A stretch of DNA of 64,000 nt from Chrysoporthe austroafricana (taxonomy: Eukaryota > Ascomycota > Sordariomycetes > Diaporthales > Cryphonectriaceae), in the NCBI GenBank assembly GCA_001051155.2, contig JYIP02000003.1:1736001-1800000 (forward strand), written 5' to 3'. The position numbers and the translations under genes were made by a program. The notes under the pieces were generated by a model that had not been told where the DNA came from, ran no database searches, and saw only the letters and a program-made list of their open reading frames with translations. Positions 1 through 10,621 of this stretch are shown one piece after another; position 1 is the stretch's first letter; each line of letters begins with the position of its first letter.

Positions 1-5
1 GTTTG

Positions 6-278
6 CGTTATCAAAAGCGGATATAGTCCGAAAAGATGAAACGTACGCTTCGTTAAAGTATTATACGCATAGAAGAGCTGGATTGCATTAAGCGTAAAGA
101 GGCCGAAAAGAAAGCTGCGGTTCTTGCCGTTCTATCAGGTCCGCTTCCTGAGGTTTTCCCTGATTCCTTATTGCAGGAATTTGAGAAGGTGGATTAGGGT
201 TCTGTTAATTTTGCTATATCCGAGATTTCCGGTTCCGAGATTACCGAATCTATTAATTGTCCTATAAGTAGTTCTTAG
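6..278 (+). pseudogene. Antisense accessory ORF of the host chromovirus (C-terminal part)
   Basis: This ORF reads opposite to the host element's pol. The frame beginning at base 6 encodes a charged, helical stretch rich in K, R and E (for example IEELDCIKRKEAEKK), then an acidic/serine-rich tail. It is interrupted by TAG/TAA codons of the CAG/CAA-to-stop type. It lies in the same relative place, past the chromodomain and antisense, as the ORF at 9938-10533 of the nested element. Its C-terminal tail is similar in character (short hydrophobic/acidic motifs, then S-rich). The N-terminal cysteine cluster would be to the left of the window. It is broken here and its function is unknown. Confidence 0.5.
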
Positions 279-1146
279 GGTTTATTTGCATTGGCTCTAT
301 AGCGGATTTCCTGGTTGGGCTTATTTGACTGGCTGGTCTGCTTTTACTGGGAAAGTCTTTATATCCTAATAACTGCTTCTTCCAGTAAACCTGGAATGCT
401 TATTTCGCATTAGCTAAGTTCTTAATTAGTTCTTAACTATTTTCGCTTGAGTAATAGTCTTTCCATTTGATTAAATATTCTCTGTAATTTATTGGTTTTC
501 GATATTTAAAGATTCGTTCCATTTCGTATTCTAGTTCGTTACTTTCTGCTTATGCTATATTATCTGTTCCGGCTATCTTGAATGCAGGTTCAAGAAGCGA
601 GATATGGAAGACCGGGTGGATTTTCATTCCGTAAGGTAATATAAGTTCGAAATTGATATCTGAAATTTTTCTCAGAATCTTGAATAATCCGAATTTTTTA
701 TAGTCCAGCGAGTAAGAGGGTCTGGTTGTTTTGATATATTCTTTTCGTCGAACGAGGTAGACTTTATTTCTTTCTTGCAGAATTGGTCTTTTAATTCTTT
801 TGGAATTAGCATATCGGGTTATTTTTTCTTATACAAATCTCAGTTTTTCTTATAGTTCTTTTTATACTTTTTTGATTTTCTTAATTCGTTTTTCTGCTAT
901 TTTTGCATTTGCTCTTAATAATTCGTTATAATAAGCTATTGGGTTATAGCCGTATAGTATATAGAATAGTAACTTTTTTATTATACTTATATTTGCGCTA
1001 TTATATACGAATTATACTAGGGGCAGCAAGTTTACTTAATTATTTTATTCGTAATTTATATAATACTATAAGTATTATTTAATAATTTAGTTTGTTCGTT
1101 CTATTTGCCTATCCGTTTGTAAATGGAATGCTATAAATATTTTTTA

Positions 1147-1362
1147 TTATATTCCGAGTAATTTCATAAGTAAAGTCCAGAAGTTTGATACGAATTTCTT
1201 ATTTTTATCGGAAATAATTTCTTTAGGCATGCTATAATTGGCTATAACTATTCTCAAGAATGTATATACGAGATCTTCTGCTATACTGCTTTCCTTATAC
1301 GGAAAGAAATAAATATACTTATTTAGTTTGCAAACCATTACTAAAATACTATCGTATTGCAC
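1147..1362 (-). pseudogene. Integrase core fragment of host chromovirus pol
   Basis: This 71-residue open stretch contains the integrase core signature, with the central catalytic Asp block around IISDKNKKF, preceded by the ANYSMPKE block. The matching stretch of the nested element is at 8848-9063. In this copy the block after the catalytic Asp reads K-N-K where the other copy reads R-D-R, so it carries G-to-A changes. It is part of the longer, stop-riddled pol of the minus-strand host element and cannot be functional alone. Confidence 0.8.
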
Positions 1363-2249
1363 TTTAGTTAAGGGTTTTCGTAAAAGAAGTAGTTTAGTAA
1401 TGAAATCTTAGCTAATGGATTGCTAAATTATTTCTGGGATAAAGAGCGGTTGGAATAGTTTATAGGGTTTATAGTATTCGATCTTATTCTTCTTGCAGCT
1501 ATTATATCTTTATAAGATTTTTTCGATTCTTTTTTTTAATTTTGGGAAATTCCAATATCTTTTAATTCTTTCGTACGTAGCTCTGATTCCTTGATAGCTA
1601 TATACGGGTATATTGTACATTATTCTGATATACTCGTTTTATTCTTTAAGGGTTATATTTTCTGGTTTCTTTTCGTTATTGCTAATTTTGATAGTTATAT
1701 CAAATTCTTTAATTTCGTTTACAAAATTGCTATCTTTGTTTTGCTGAAAAATATTTTAAAGCTCTTTAGGTTCCGTATTTTGGTAATCTGATTATTTGCT
1801 AAATGCATTTGCTTTGCTATTCTCGGATCCTTTGCAATAGACAATTTTTAAATCGAATTGCGAGAGAAATTCTGCTTATTTGATTTATTGCTTATTCAAG
1901 ACTTTCGTAATTATAAATGTTATTAAGTTTTTGTAATCCGAATATACTATAATTTAGTATTTAGTTCCGATTAGATATCGTTATTATTTTTCGAATGCTT
2001 TGACAATTGCCATTAATTCTTTGTCTGGAATGCCGTAATTGAGTTCTGGGCCGTTTAATTTTTTTGAAAAGTTGCTTATAATCCTGAGATATCCTTGACC
2101 GTTTTGCTGCCCTAATTGTCTACCGAATACGTAATCCGATATATCGGTTTCAATTTCAAAAGGTTTCTCTAGGTTTGCTTTACAGAGAATTGGTTCTGAT
2201 ATAATTCGTTCTTTAATTTTGTCGAATGCTTTTTATGCCTCTAAAGTCC

Positions 2250-3080
2250 ATTCGAATTTTCGGTTTTTCCTTATAAGGTCTATAAGAGGGTATGCGATTT
2301 TGCTATAATTCCGAATAAATTATCGGTAAAAATTAGCATATCCGAAAAATGCTTTAATATCCTTAATATTTTCTGGTATAAGCTATTCCCGTATTGCTTT
2401 GATTTTGTTTTCTTGCATATTAATTTGTCCTAATTTAATAATATAGCCGAAATAATTAATCTTTTGCTAATAAAAGCAGCATTTGCTCGGTTCGATTAGG
2501 AGCTTATTATCTTATAGCATTTAGAATACTTGCTATACGTATTGCTTATATAATTCGAGATCTTTAGAAAAAATAAGGATATCGTTAAAGTAAATAATAA
2601 CGATAGTATCCAAAAACTCGCGGAAGACGTAATTGATTATTTCTTGGAAAGATACGGGCGCATTCGTAAATCCGAAAAGTATAATTACGTATTCGAAATA
2701 TCCGTAACGCATTCTGAAAGCCGTTTTCCAAATATCGTTTTCCTTAATCCGGATATAGTAATATCCTTCCTTGAGATCAAGCATAATAAACCATTTTGCT
2801 CTTATCAATCGGTCTTTCATTTCGCTTGCTAGTAGTAGCGAATATCGGTTCTTGATTATAATATCGTTAAATTGCTAATAATCTATACAAAATCGTAACT
2901 TGCTATTCTTTTTGAGTATAAATAGGATTAAGTATCTTATAAGTAATTGCGATAGTCGTATATAGCTTCTTTTCAGGTTTTCATTAATATATTCCCTAAG
3001 TATTCTGAGTTTTATTTTGTCAAATCCGTAAATGGGGTAGAATTTTGGCTAAATTCTTTCTTTTAGCGGAATTTCGTAAT
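2250..3080 (-). pseudogene. Reverse transcriptase region of host chromovirus pol
   Basis: This is a Ty3/Gypsy reverse transcriptase on the minus strand. The longest open piece (2533-2820) covers the palm: LDLKEGYYYIRI, then GYFEYVIILFGFTNAP, then the active-site box. The active-site box reads Y-F-N-D, so the first of the two catalytic aspartates has become Asn (GAT to AAT). The nested element has lost both aspartates at the same box. The damage is by transitions only, as expected from RIP. The rest of the domain is interrupted by TAG/TAA codons. Confidence 0.88.
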
Positions 3081-3707
3081 CGTAAAGGCCGTATTCTGGT
3101 AAGCCAGTATTAAATTTTCTTTGCTATAGTTTCTTGAACTTATAGTATTCTCGTAATACGTTCTTGAGTTCTGGTAGCAGTTCTTTTTCGTTTTCTGCAA
3201 TTTGGAAAAACAAAAGGTACCGTTAAGCGTACTTTTTTTCTATTGCTTCCTTTTTTTGTTTATATATCCTAGTTTCTAGTAGCTTTGGGTATTTATTATT
3301 TATAGGGCCGAATTTCTTTTCGTAATTTTCTTATGCTTGCTATACTGGAAGCTAAACTTCTTTATAATTCTATAATCCGCATAATTTCGTAACGTTCTAT
3401 ACCGGATTAGTCTTTTGCCGATTGCTAGTTACTTGAATTCTTAATCCGTCCTTAACCCGTACTAGTAGGTTCGAAATGCCCGTAATCTTTCTCTGTCGTT
3501 TAGTAAATATATTTGCCTTAAGAGTATATTTGAGCCTGTTTGAGCGCATGCTTCCGATATTATCCTTAATAACTAGAATTTTCTTTTTTCCGTTAATTAT
3601 AACCCTTTCAGTAAATATAGCTAGTTCTTATAAAATCTGGCTAATAGTCCAATCGATATAAAGGTTATATTCCTTGAGCTAAAGTATTCCTAAGATTAAT
3701 TTATACT

Positions 3708-3712
3708 ATACC
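3708..3712. repeat. Target-site duplication, left copy (ATACC)
   Basis: The bases ATACC immediately before the TG of the 5' LTR are repeated at 11034-11038 immediately after the CA of the 3' LTR. Removing 3713-11038 rejoins the protease region of the minus-strand host element in register with the intact copy. This shows that the 5 bp are the insertion target. Confidence 0.95.
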
Positions 3713-4124
3713 TGTTATGAACCAATATACAGAAAGAAGAAACCCCAACCTGGGACCAAACCAGGCAATGAGGATACGTACCCCGCAAGGAGTACGTAAG
3801 CTAGGGTTAGGGTTATCAGGGCTCAGCCTAGCTTACCGGGACTTAGTAAGCAACCGTAAGCCCCGTCGAGCAGATATGAGCCAAGGATTGAAGAGACGAA
3901 TATATAAGGCTGGAAGAATTACTAGCTGGGTAAATAGATAGAATTTTCAGTTGTTAACTTAAATATCAATTGGACTTTACTCTTGATAGCCATATTGGCT
4001 TATGAATATTGCGAGATTCAGTGAATTCGTCCTGAAGCTTAAGACTATACCCGGTATCGCTCTTATTAGCATAAACCCCTTAACCCTATAGTCCTTCTAA
4101 GGATCTGTTGCAGCGTTTATAATA
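3713..4124 (+). repeat. 5' LTR of nested chromovirus
   Basis: This 412-bp direct repeat matches 10622-11033 at a constant offset of 6909. It begins TGTTATGAAC. Its end, GTTTATAATA, is a transition-damaged form of the GTTCATAACA that ends the other LTR. All mismatches I read between the two LTRs are C/T or G/A transitions. It contains a perfect 10-bp stem (3796-3805 with 3827-3836) whose loop carries a telomere-like TTAGGG-type sequence. Confidence 0.96.
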
Positions 4125-4186
4125 TTTTGACGATTCTTGTTCAAGATCGGTTCGGTATATACCCCTTGAGCAATATTCAGGATATA

Positions 4187-5160
4187 ATGGCGCCTTAGAT
4201 CCCGTTTTCGTCTAATAACCAAGCCTTCCAGAAAGAAATTCCGGTCGTCCTTACTAACGAGCAATTCCAATAACAGAACGTAGCTTTGTACCAATAGCTT
4301 GAGGAAATTAAGAACGAGGTTATCCGCCTTAATGCCTTCTAGCAGGCCAAGGCTTTCAAGCTTGATAAACCCGGCCCGTATAAAGGCATTCGGGGAGATT
4401 TTTAAGCTTTCTTGATATAACTTAAGGCTTATTTCAAGCATTACGGAACCCAGTTCAGGATTACTTATAACAAAATCGACTTCGCAGGAAGTCGCTTTGA
4501 GAGAACGGCTTTCCAGTAGTAAGAGCCAACTTTTCGCGACTATTTGGATAATAATGAAGAATTTCGCTCGGAAGACATTAAGCGCATTTTCCAGCGCTAT
4601 GCCAATTTCGAATTAGCTCTTATTAAGACTTTTGGAGACCCGGACAAACGATATACCGCAGTACGGCAGCTGGAAGCATTCCGATAAACCGGCTTAGCCG
4701 CGGACTATACGGCCAAATTCCGGCAGATCGTCGCCCATTTCGATTACGAGGACGAGCCTCTTATGGATGCCTATTACGCGGGACTTAAGGAAGAAGTTAA
4801 GGACGAATTTTATAAGGAAGACTGACCCGAAGAATTTAGCGAGTTTATTAATAAGGCAATCCGTATTGATAACCGATTATACAAATAATAGCAATAATGG
4901 TAGAAGAATTATAATATTGCCCTATAGTATCAGCCAAATATTGGGAAGCGCAAGTTCCAATATAAGGGCAAAAACAGTATGGCTTATTCAAGCATTACGT
5001 ATACTGGGCTTATAGAACTAGATATCCTTATATATAAGCAATGCAAGGGGGTTATTTGTTATAATTGCGGTAAGAAAGGCTATATTGCTTGCAATTGTCG
5101 GCAGGAATAGAAAAGGCGAGAATGGAAGCTAGTCCCGGAAAAATAGCTTAATGTTGCTTA
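4187..5160 (+). pseudogene. gag of nested chromovirus (nucleocapsid, broken)
   Basis: The frame starting at ATG 4187, 63 bases after the 5' LTR, reads through a retrotransposon Gag domain. Recognisable blocks include IKRIFQRYANFELALIKTFG, then ADYTAKFRQIVAHFDYEDEP, then LMDAYYAGLKEEVKDEF and IRIDNRLY. It ends in a CCHC zinc knuckle at 5057-5098. Several CAG/CAA codons are now stops. In the knuckle the zinc-binding His is Tyr (CAT to TAT) and a neighbouring Arg is Cys (CGC to TGC). Gag would package the RNA and form the virus-like particle. This copy cannot do so. A long further stretch in the same frame runs past 5489 toward 6100. Confidence 0.9.
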
Positions 5161-6240
5161 GCGATAGGAACCCGATTAGCTGGATAAAAATATCTTATTA
5201 GAATAAGCAGAGGACCCTAATTATAGTAGCCTTAGCTGGATAGCCTGCTATTACGATTACTGCATACTATACCTTTCAGAAAAGGAAAGTTCAGGATAGT
5301 TCTTATGCAAATTTCAGGAATAATGGCAATTCGCTATGGGCAAGAAAGGCCTACTCTATAATATTGCTATCCAGGATAGCGATTCCGACTGCTCTAGCAA
5401 GAAACCCTTACGAAACGAAAAAGATTTAAGGAAATACTTTTTGAATTACTATCTGGAATGACAATAGAGCAATATAGTAGAAGAAGAAATGGGTATTACG
5501 CAACTAGTATTATCGATACCCAGCGATATTATCGAAAAATTAGCATATCCCGATAAATAGCTAGATAACCTATTAATTCCAGTCCTTAACGAAGAATTAT
5601 TAGAAAAGATAGCCCGCTATTAACAAAAGAACTGCCAGGATTATAGCGGATAGATATCCAAATATACGGAAATAGAGTATATTATTTATAGGTTTACGAT
5701 AAAAGAACTCTTCCAAAGGATACTATTCCAGAATAGTAGATGCTTATTTTAGGAAAACGGAAGGATCAATTACTTATACTCTCGTTATTATAAACTTGCC
5801 TAGATTAGCTGTATTTATTACAATTGCTAGATATATTTTAGCGAGAAAGTTAAATACGATTAGTTCCTATTCAGGGAATAGGACCAATTGATCCATTCTG
5901 TTACGGAAAAAAGAGGAAAATACAGAAAAGTCTTGCATATCGAAAACAATAACGCATATATAGGACTACCCGATAATTGCCTACGAATATGTATCGACGG
6001 AAAAACTACGTAAGGGCAATGCTATATAACGGCATATTCTATATATATACTAGATAAGGCCAAAAAATGGCATAAGCTGCAGAAAATCGAGAAGAATCGG
6101 TAGCGAGGCTATGCCTAAGCAAAAAAGCTAGCATAATAAGCAGCAAGAAACGTCTAAGATATCCCAAAAGGGAAAGATTGCTTATAATGGGATAGCAGCC
6201 GATTAGGACTATAAGGTCCTTATATGCTACTAATAAAGAA
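5160..6240 (+). other. Gag-pol linker of nested chromovirus
   Basis: This kilobase lies between the zinc knuckle and the protease. In the gag frame it still translates as a long, stop-interrupted polypeptide, for example from 5489 (M-G-I-T-Q-L-V-L-S-I-P-S-D) through about 6100. Pol is in a different frame, so the frame switch lies between about 6100 and 6298. I recognise no catalytic domain here. The length is unusual for a simple gag-pol junction. Confidence 0.55.
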
Positions 6241-9200
6241 AGCGAAGAGCATATTATTCTGGACGCTTATATTAAAGGATAGCGATATAGCGCATTACTG
6301 GATAGCAGTATATAAAGAAACTTTATTTCGCCAAAAGTCGTTAATAGGGAACGAATCCTTTAGACGCAGAAAAAGGATTCCTATAAGCTCAATATTATAG
6401 AAGGAAAATCGGTCGCGTACAACTTAAGTATAATCGATATGGAAACTGATTATTTACTTATCTCGATTCAAGGCCTTACGACAAACGTTACTTTTGATAT
6501 TATAGATACGGTATAGTACGAATTGATCCTAGGAATATTTTGGCTTAGAAAACATAACTTTTGAATCGATTGGACTATTAGCCAGATTTTATGGAAATAA
6601 GCTATACTTACTGAGAAGGTTGCAATTATCAATAGAGGAAGAGATTTAGTTACTGAGAATAGTATAAACGAAATGCGCTTAAATAGGCTTACGAATACCC
6701 TTAAAGCAGGAAGGCAGATTATAATATAGGGAAAGGTTACGGATACTTTGAACTTCTAGACAAAAGTTAGGGACGGATTAAGACTATAAGTAATTATCGA
6801 CTAATAAAGGTTTGGTTAAATACGGAATAATACGAGGGAATATGAATTATAGAACTATAAAGAAATATAGCTCTTATAGTACGAATATGCCAGAAGGCAA
6901 TTTGGCTCGGCATTCGACAAATACCCGAGATTACTAGGAATGAAAAAGCTCTAAAGATAAGAAGCTAGCGAAACAAAGTACGCATAGCGATACCTTATAT
7001 TCTTACAGATCGCAAAGGACGAAGAAGGACCGCTGCCAGATTTCAGAAACGTATTACGGGAATATTACGAATTCAAGAAACTATAGCAAGGAAAATTCGA
7101 TAACGGCTTACCTGAATATAGCCCTTTCGACTATGAGATTCTATTAAAAGAAGGAACGAAATTATAGAATTACCCTATCTATAAGCTTGATCCGGCAAAA
7201 CTCAAGGCATTCAAGGAATATATCGACGAAAACCTCAAAAGAGGCTATATACGGAAATTACGATTACCGGCAAAATACCCAATCTTGTTTATTCCAAAGA
7301 AGAACGGCAAATTACGATTCTGTATGGATTATCGATAACTTAATAACATTACGATTAAGAATCAGTATCCCTTCCCGCTAATAGGAGAAATGCGAGACCG
7401 CTTGATAGGAACAAAATAGTTTACTATTCTGGACTTTAAGGAAGGATATTATTATATCCGGATTAAAGAAGATAATATCTGGAAAATAGCATTCAGGACT
7501 CGCTACGGATATTTTGAATATATAATCTTACCCTTTGGTTTGACTAATGCACTTGCATCTTTCCAAGAAATGATTAACGATATTTTCCGTAAATATCTGG
7601 ATACTGTCGTTATCGTCTACCTTAATAATATCCTTATCTATTCCAAAGACCTCGCATTATATAAATAGTACGTATAATAAGTATTTCAAATGCTATAGGA
7701 TAATAAGTTCTTTATAAAACCAAGCAAATGCTAGTTTTATTAGCAGAAAATCGATTACTTAAGCTATATTATCGAACCAGGACAAATTAGCATGCAAAAA
7801 GATAAGGTTCGAGCAATAAAAGAATGGCTTATACTAGGAAAGACTAAGGAAATCAGAGCATTCCTTGGGTATGCCAATTTCTACCGATAATTTATTCGGG
7901 ACTATAGCAAGACTATACGCCCGCTTACGGACCTTACGAAAAAAGACTGCAAATTCGAATAGATTAAGGAAATACAAGAAGCATTCGATAAAATTAAAAA
8001 ACGAATTACGATAGAACCTATATTCTGCGAGGCAGACCCAAATAAACTATTTAAAGTCGAGACCGATATGTCAGATTATGCATTCGGCAGATAACTAGGT
8101 TAGCGAGATAACCAGGGACGTTTCAGGATCGTAAGCAATTTCTCAAAAAAGCTGAACGGCCCAGAATTCAATTACGGCATCCCGGACAAAGAACTAATGG
8201 CAATTATTAAAGCATTTGAAGAATAATAGCACTATCTAATCGGAATAAAATACTAGATAATAGTACATTCAGATTACAAAAACCTAATAATATTTATAAT
8301 AACAAAAGTTCTAAATAAGCGATAAGTTAGATAAGCAGAATTCCTTTTATAGTTTGACCTAAAAATCGTATATTGCAAGGGATCAGAAAATGGCAGAGCG
8401 GATGCCCTTAGCAAGCGAGCAGATCATTAGGATACGGAACTCAAAGAATTGCAGAATATTTTCAAGTAGGACAAAGATGGCAGTCTGGTAAACGAAATAA
8501 AAGAACTCAATACAATTATCAGGATCGAGAACTAGGAAAGAAATCCTGAAAATATAACTCCCGAAAAACAAGACGAACATATTAGGACTATATATAATGC
8601 ATTAGCATATGGTTATTAAGGAATCAGAGCTATTTACGAAAGAATTAAGAAATACTAGAACCTGCTAGGATTTAGACGAAGAATCGAAAGAATCTTACGA
8701 GAATGCGATAGCTGCAGGAAGAATAAGATCGAATACTATAAGCCCTATAGGTTATTCCAATTATTCCCGGTTCCGGAAGCAGTTTGGAAATCTATTAGCT
8801 AGGATTTCATTACTAAGCTACCCCTTTTACGAAAACCCTTAACTAGAATGCAATATAATAGCATTCTAATAATGGTTTGCAGATTAAGCAAATACGCTTA
8901 TTTCTTACTATATAAAGAAAGCAGTATAGCGGAAGAATTCGCATATATGTTTCTCAGAATAGTTATAGCCAATTATAGCATGCCTAAAGAAATTATTTCC
9001 GATAGAGATAGAAAGTTCGTATTAAATTTCTGGATTTCCCTTACAAAGCTATTCGGAATATAATAGAAAATATCTATAGCATTCTATTTACAGACGGACG
9101 GACAAACGGAAAGAATTAACTAGATTATCAAATAATATTTACGATATTATATAAATTACGAATAGGATAATTGGGTCGACTTTCTACTTTTAACGCAATT

Positions 9201-9850
9201 TGCATATAATAGCGCAAATACAAGCATAATAAGGAAGTTATTATTTTACGCATTTTACGGCTATAATCCGATAGCCTATTATGACAAAATATTAGGAGCA
9301 AATGCAAAAGCTGCAGAAAGACGAATTAAAAGAATTAAGAAAGTTCAGGAAGAATTCCAGAAAGAGCTGAAATTCGTACAAGAAAGAATAACGAAATATA
9401 CCAATTCCAAAAGGATTAAAGGACCAATCCTACAGGAAAGGGATAAAGTCTACCTTGTTCGACAGAAAGAATATATTAAGATAATAAGACCCTTTTATTT
9501 ATTGGATTATAAGAAATTGAGACTATTCAAGATCTTAAGGAAAATCTTAGATATTAATTTTGAACTTGCATTACCTTATGGAATGAGAATCTATCCGGTA
9601 TTCTATATCTCGCTTTTCGAATTAGTACCAAAATCAACCAAAACAGATAAAAGTATCCAGGTCGAAAGTAATAAGCCAGAATACGAAGTCGAACGAATCC
9701 TCAGATATTGCAGACTAGATTACGATCCCGAATATTTCGTCAAATGGAAAGGTTACCCGATAAGTAAAAATTCGTAAGAACCCAAAGCCAATTTACAAAA
9801 TGCATTTCGAGCATTAGCGGACTACTTGGACAAATAATAACGGAAAGGAA
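6240..9850 (+). pseudogene. pol of nested chromovirus: protease, RT, RNase H, integrase, chromodomain (broken)
   Basis: One frame can be followed from 6298 to 9774. The protease box reads L-D-S-S at 6298 (normally D-S-G), with the second motif ELILGIFWL near 6510-6545. RT runs from about 7183 to 7870 (IPKKNGKLRF, then ILDFKEGYYYIRI, then the active site). The active-site box at 7618-7629 reads Y-L-N-N, so both catalytic Asp codons are now Asn. RNase H lies at about 8020-8420. The integrase has CDSC and the central ISDRDRKF block, while a zinc-binding His is Tyr. The chromodomain at 9682-9774 is well preserved (YEVERIL, then YFVKWKGYP). CAG/CAA-to-TAG/TAA stops occur throughout. The element is related to Tf1/sushi-type chromoviruses. 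Confidence 0.92.
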
Positions 9851-9937
9851 TAAGCCTGTAAAAGCCTTACTTACCCGAATTATCTAAGAAGATTGCCCGG
9901 ATCCGGAACAGGAACCGGCTTTACCCAAAAAACTAGA

Positions 9938-10533
9938 CTAGTCTATTACAGAATTACTTACACTTACGGAATTCCAGTCAAAACTACTAAAAGAAGGATC
10001 GGCGATAATAGCTGCGGATTTTTCAGAAATTACCGCTTGCACTTCGACAGCCATACGATTACGCTCTTCCTCTTCCAGACCTTGGTTTACCAGCTTTATC
10101 CCTTTCTCTTGAAAGAAGCGGCGTTATTTCTTTAGCCGCGCAAGACGAGCCAAGGATTCGGTTATACGAAACTAAAGCTCTAAAAGCCGCCCCTTTTCCT
10201 CAACTTTACGATTATCGATCCGGGATAATTTATTAGTAACTCGCGATACTATAATAGTATCAGGAAGAGGAATAAGGAAAACAGATCAGAAAAAGGCTTA
10301 CGAGACGATAACGGAACCCGTCCGGCATTGCAAGAACGCCCCCGTTTCGTATAATTGGAATAACTCTTGACCCTATCTACTATACGATACGATAAGCCCT
10401 TTTCAAAGCAGAACGAACAAGGCATGACTTTGTATTCCCGAGACTCGATAAACGAAAATCGCTTAAGGCGGGCAAGGCTCTTGGAAGAAAGAGGGGATAA
10501 AGGATTACGAGACTTGCCAACTCTGCAAGACAT
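9938..10533 (-). pseudogene. Antisense ORF in chromovirus: Zn2Cys6-like domain plus coiled-coil tail (broken)
   Basis: This ORF reads opposite to pol, between the chromodomain and the 3' LTR. An open frame from ATG 10533 carries a cysteine array at 10419-10330 with spacing C-x2-C-x6-Y-x8-Y-x2-Y-x6-C. The three Tyr codons are TAT, one G-to-A transition from TGT. The undamaged spacing therefore fits the fungal Zn(II)2Cys6 consensus. Downstream, after a frame change near 10250-10320, the minus strand encodes a K/E/R-rich helical segment (for example NQGLEEEERNRMAVEVQ). It ends in a serine/hydrophobic tail to 9938, interrupted by TAG/TAA. The start is 89 bases from the 3' LTR. It could be an accessory DNA- or RNA-binding protein; no function is shown. 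Confidence 0.62.
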
Positions 10534-10608
10534 CTCAATTAGGAAGGCGCGATAAGAGACTTGCCGAATAAATATACTTACAAAGTATTGTTGAGGATAA
10601 CAAGTAAT

Positions 10609-10621
10609 AGAAAGGGGATGA
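10609..10621 (+). promoter_or_regulatory. Polypurine tract
   Basis: The purine run AGAAAGGGG-ATGA (one T) lies directly against the first base of the 3' LTR. This is where plus-strand DNA synthesis is primed in LTR retrotransposons, and it supports 10622 as the LTR start. Confidence 0.75.

Larger units (their letters stand above)
1..3712 (-). mobile_element. 3' half of a RIP-damaged chromovirus (host element)
   Basis: This is the downstream half (protease end, reverse transcriptase, RNase H, integrase, chromodomain) of a Ty3/Gypsy element on the minus strand. Conceptual translation gives RT at about 2250-3080, integrase core around 1147-1362 and a chromodomain near 470-545. The order and sequence match the + strand element at 3713-11033. 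The left edge is cut by the window, so its 3' LTR is not seen. At 3712 it stops inside the protease region and resumes at 11034 after the nested insertion. It is strongly AT-rich and has many in-frame TAG/TAA codons where CAG/CAA would be expected. It is non-functional. Confidence 0.93.

Noticed and set aside
4767..5015. 82-codon open frame similar to one at 12530-12769 on the minus strand
   Set aside because: The similarity is real, but the frame is an alternative frame of gag in both copies. The gag frame itself carries the Gag and zinc-knuckle motifs.
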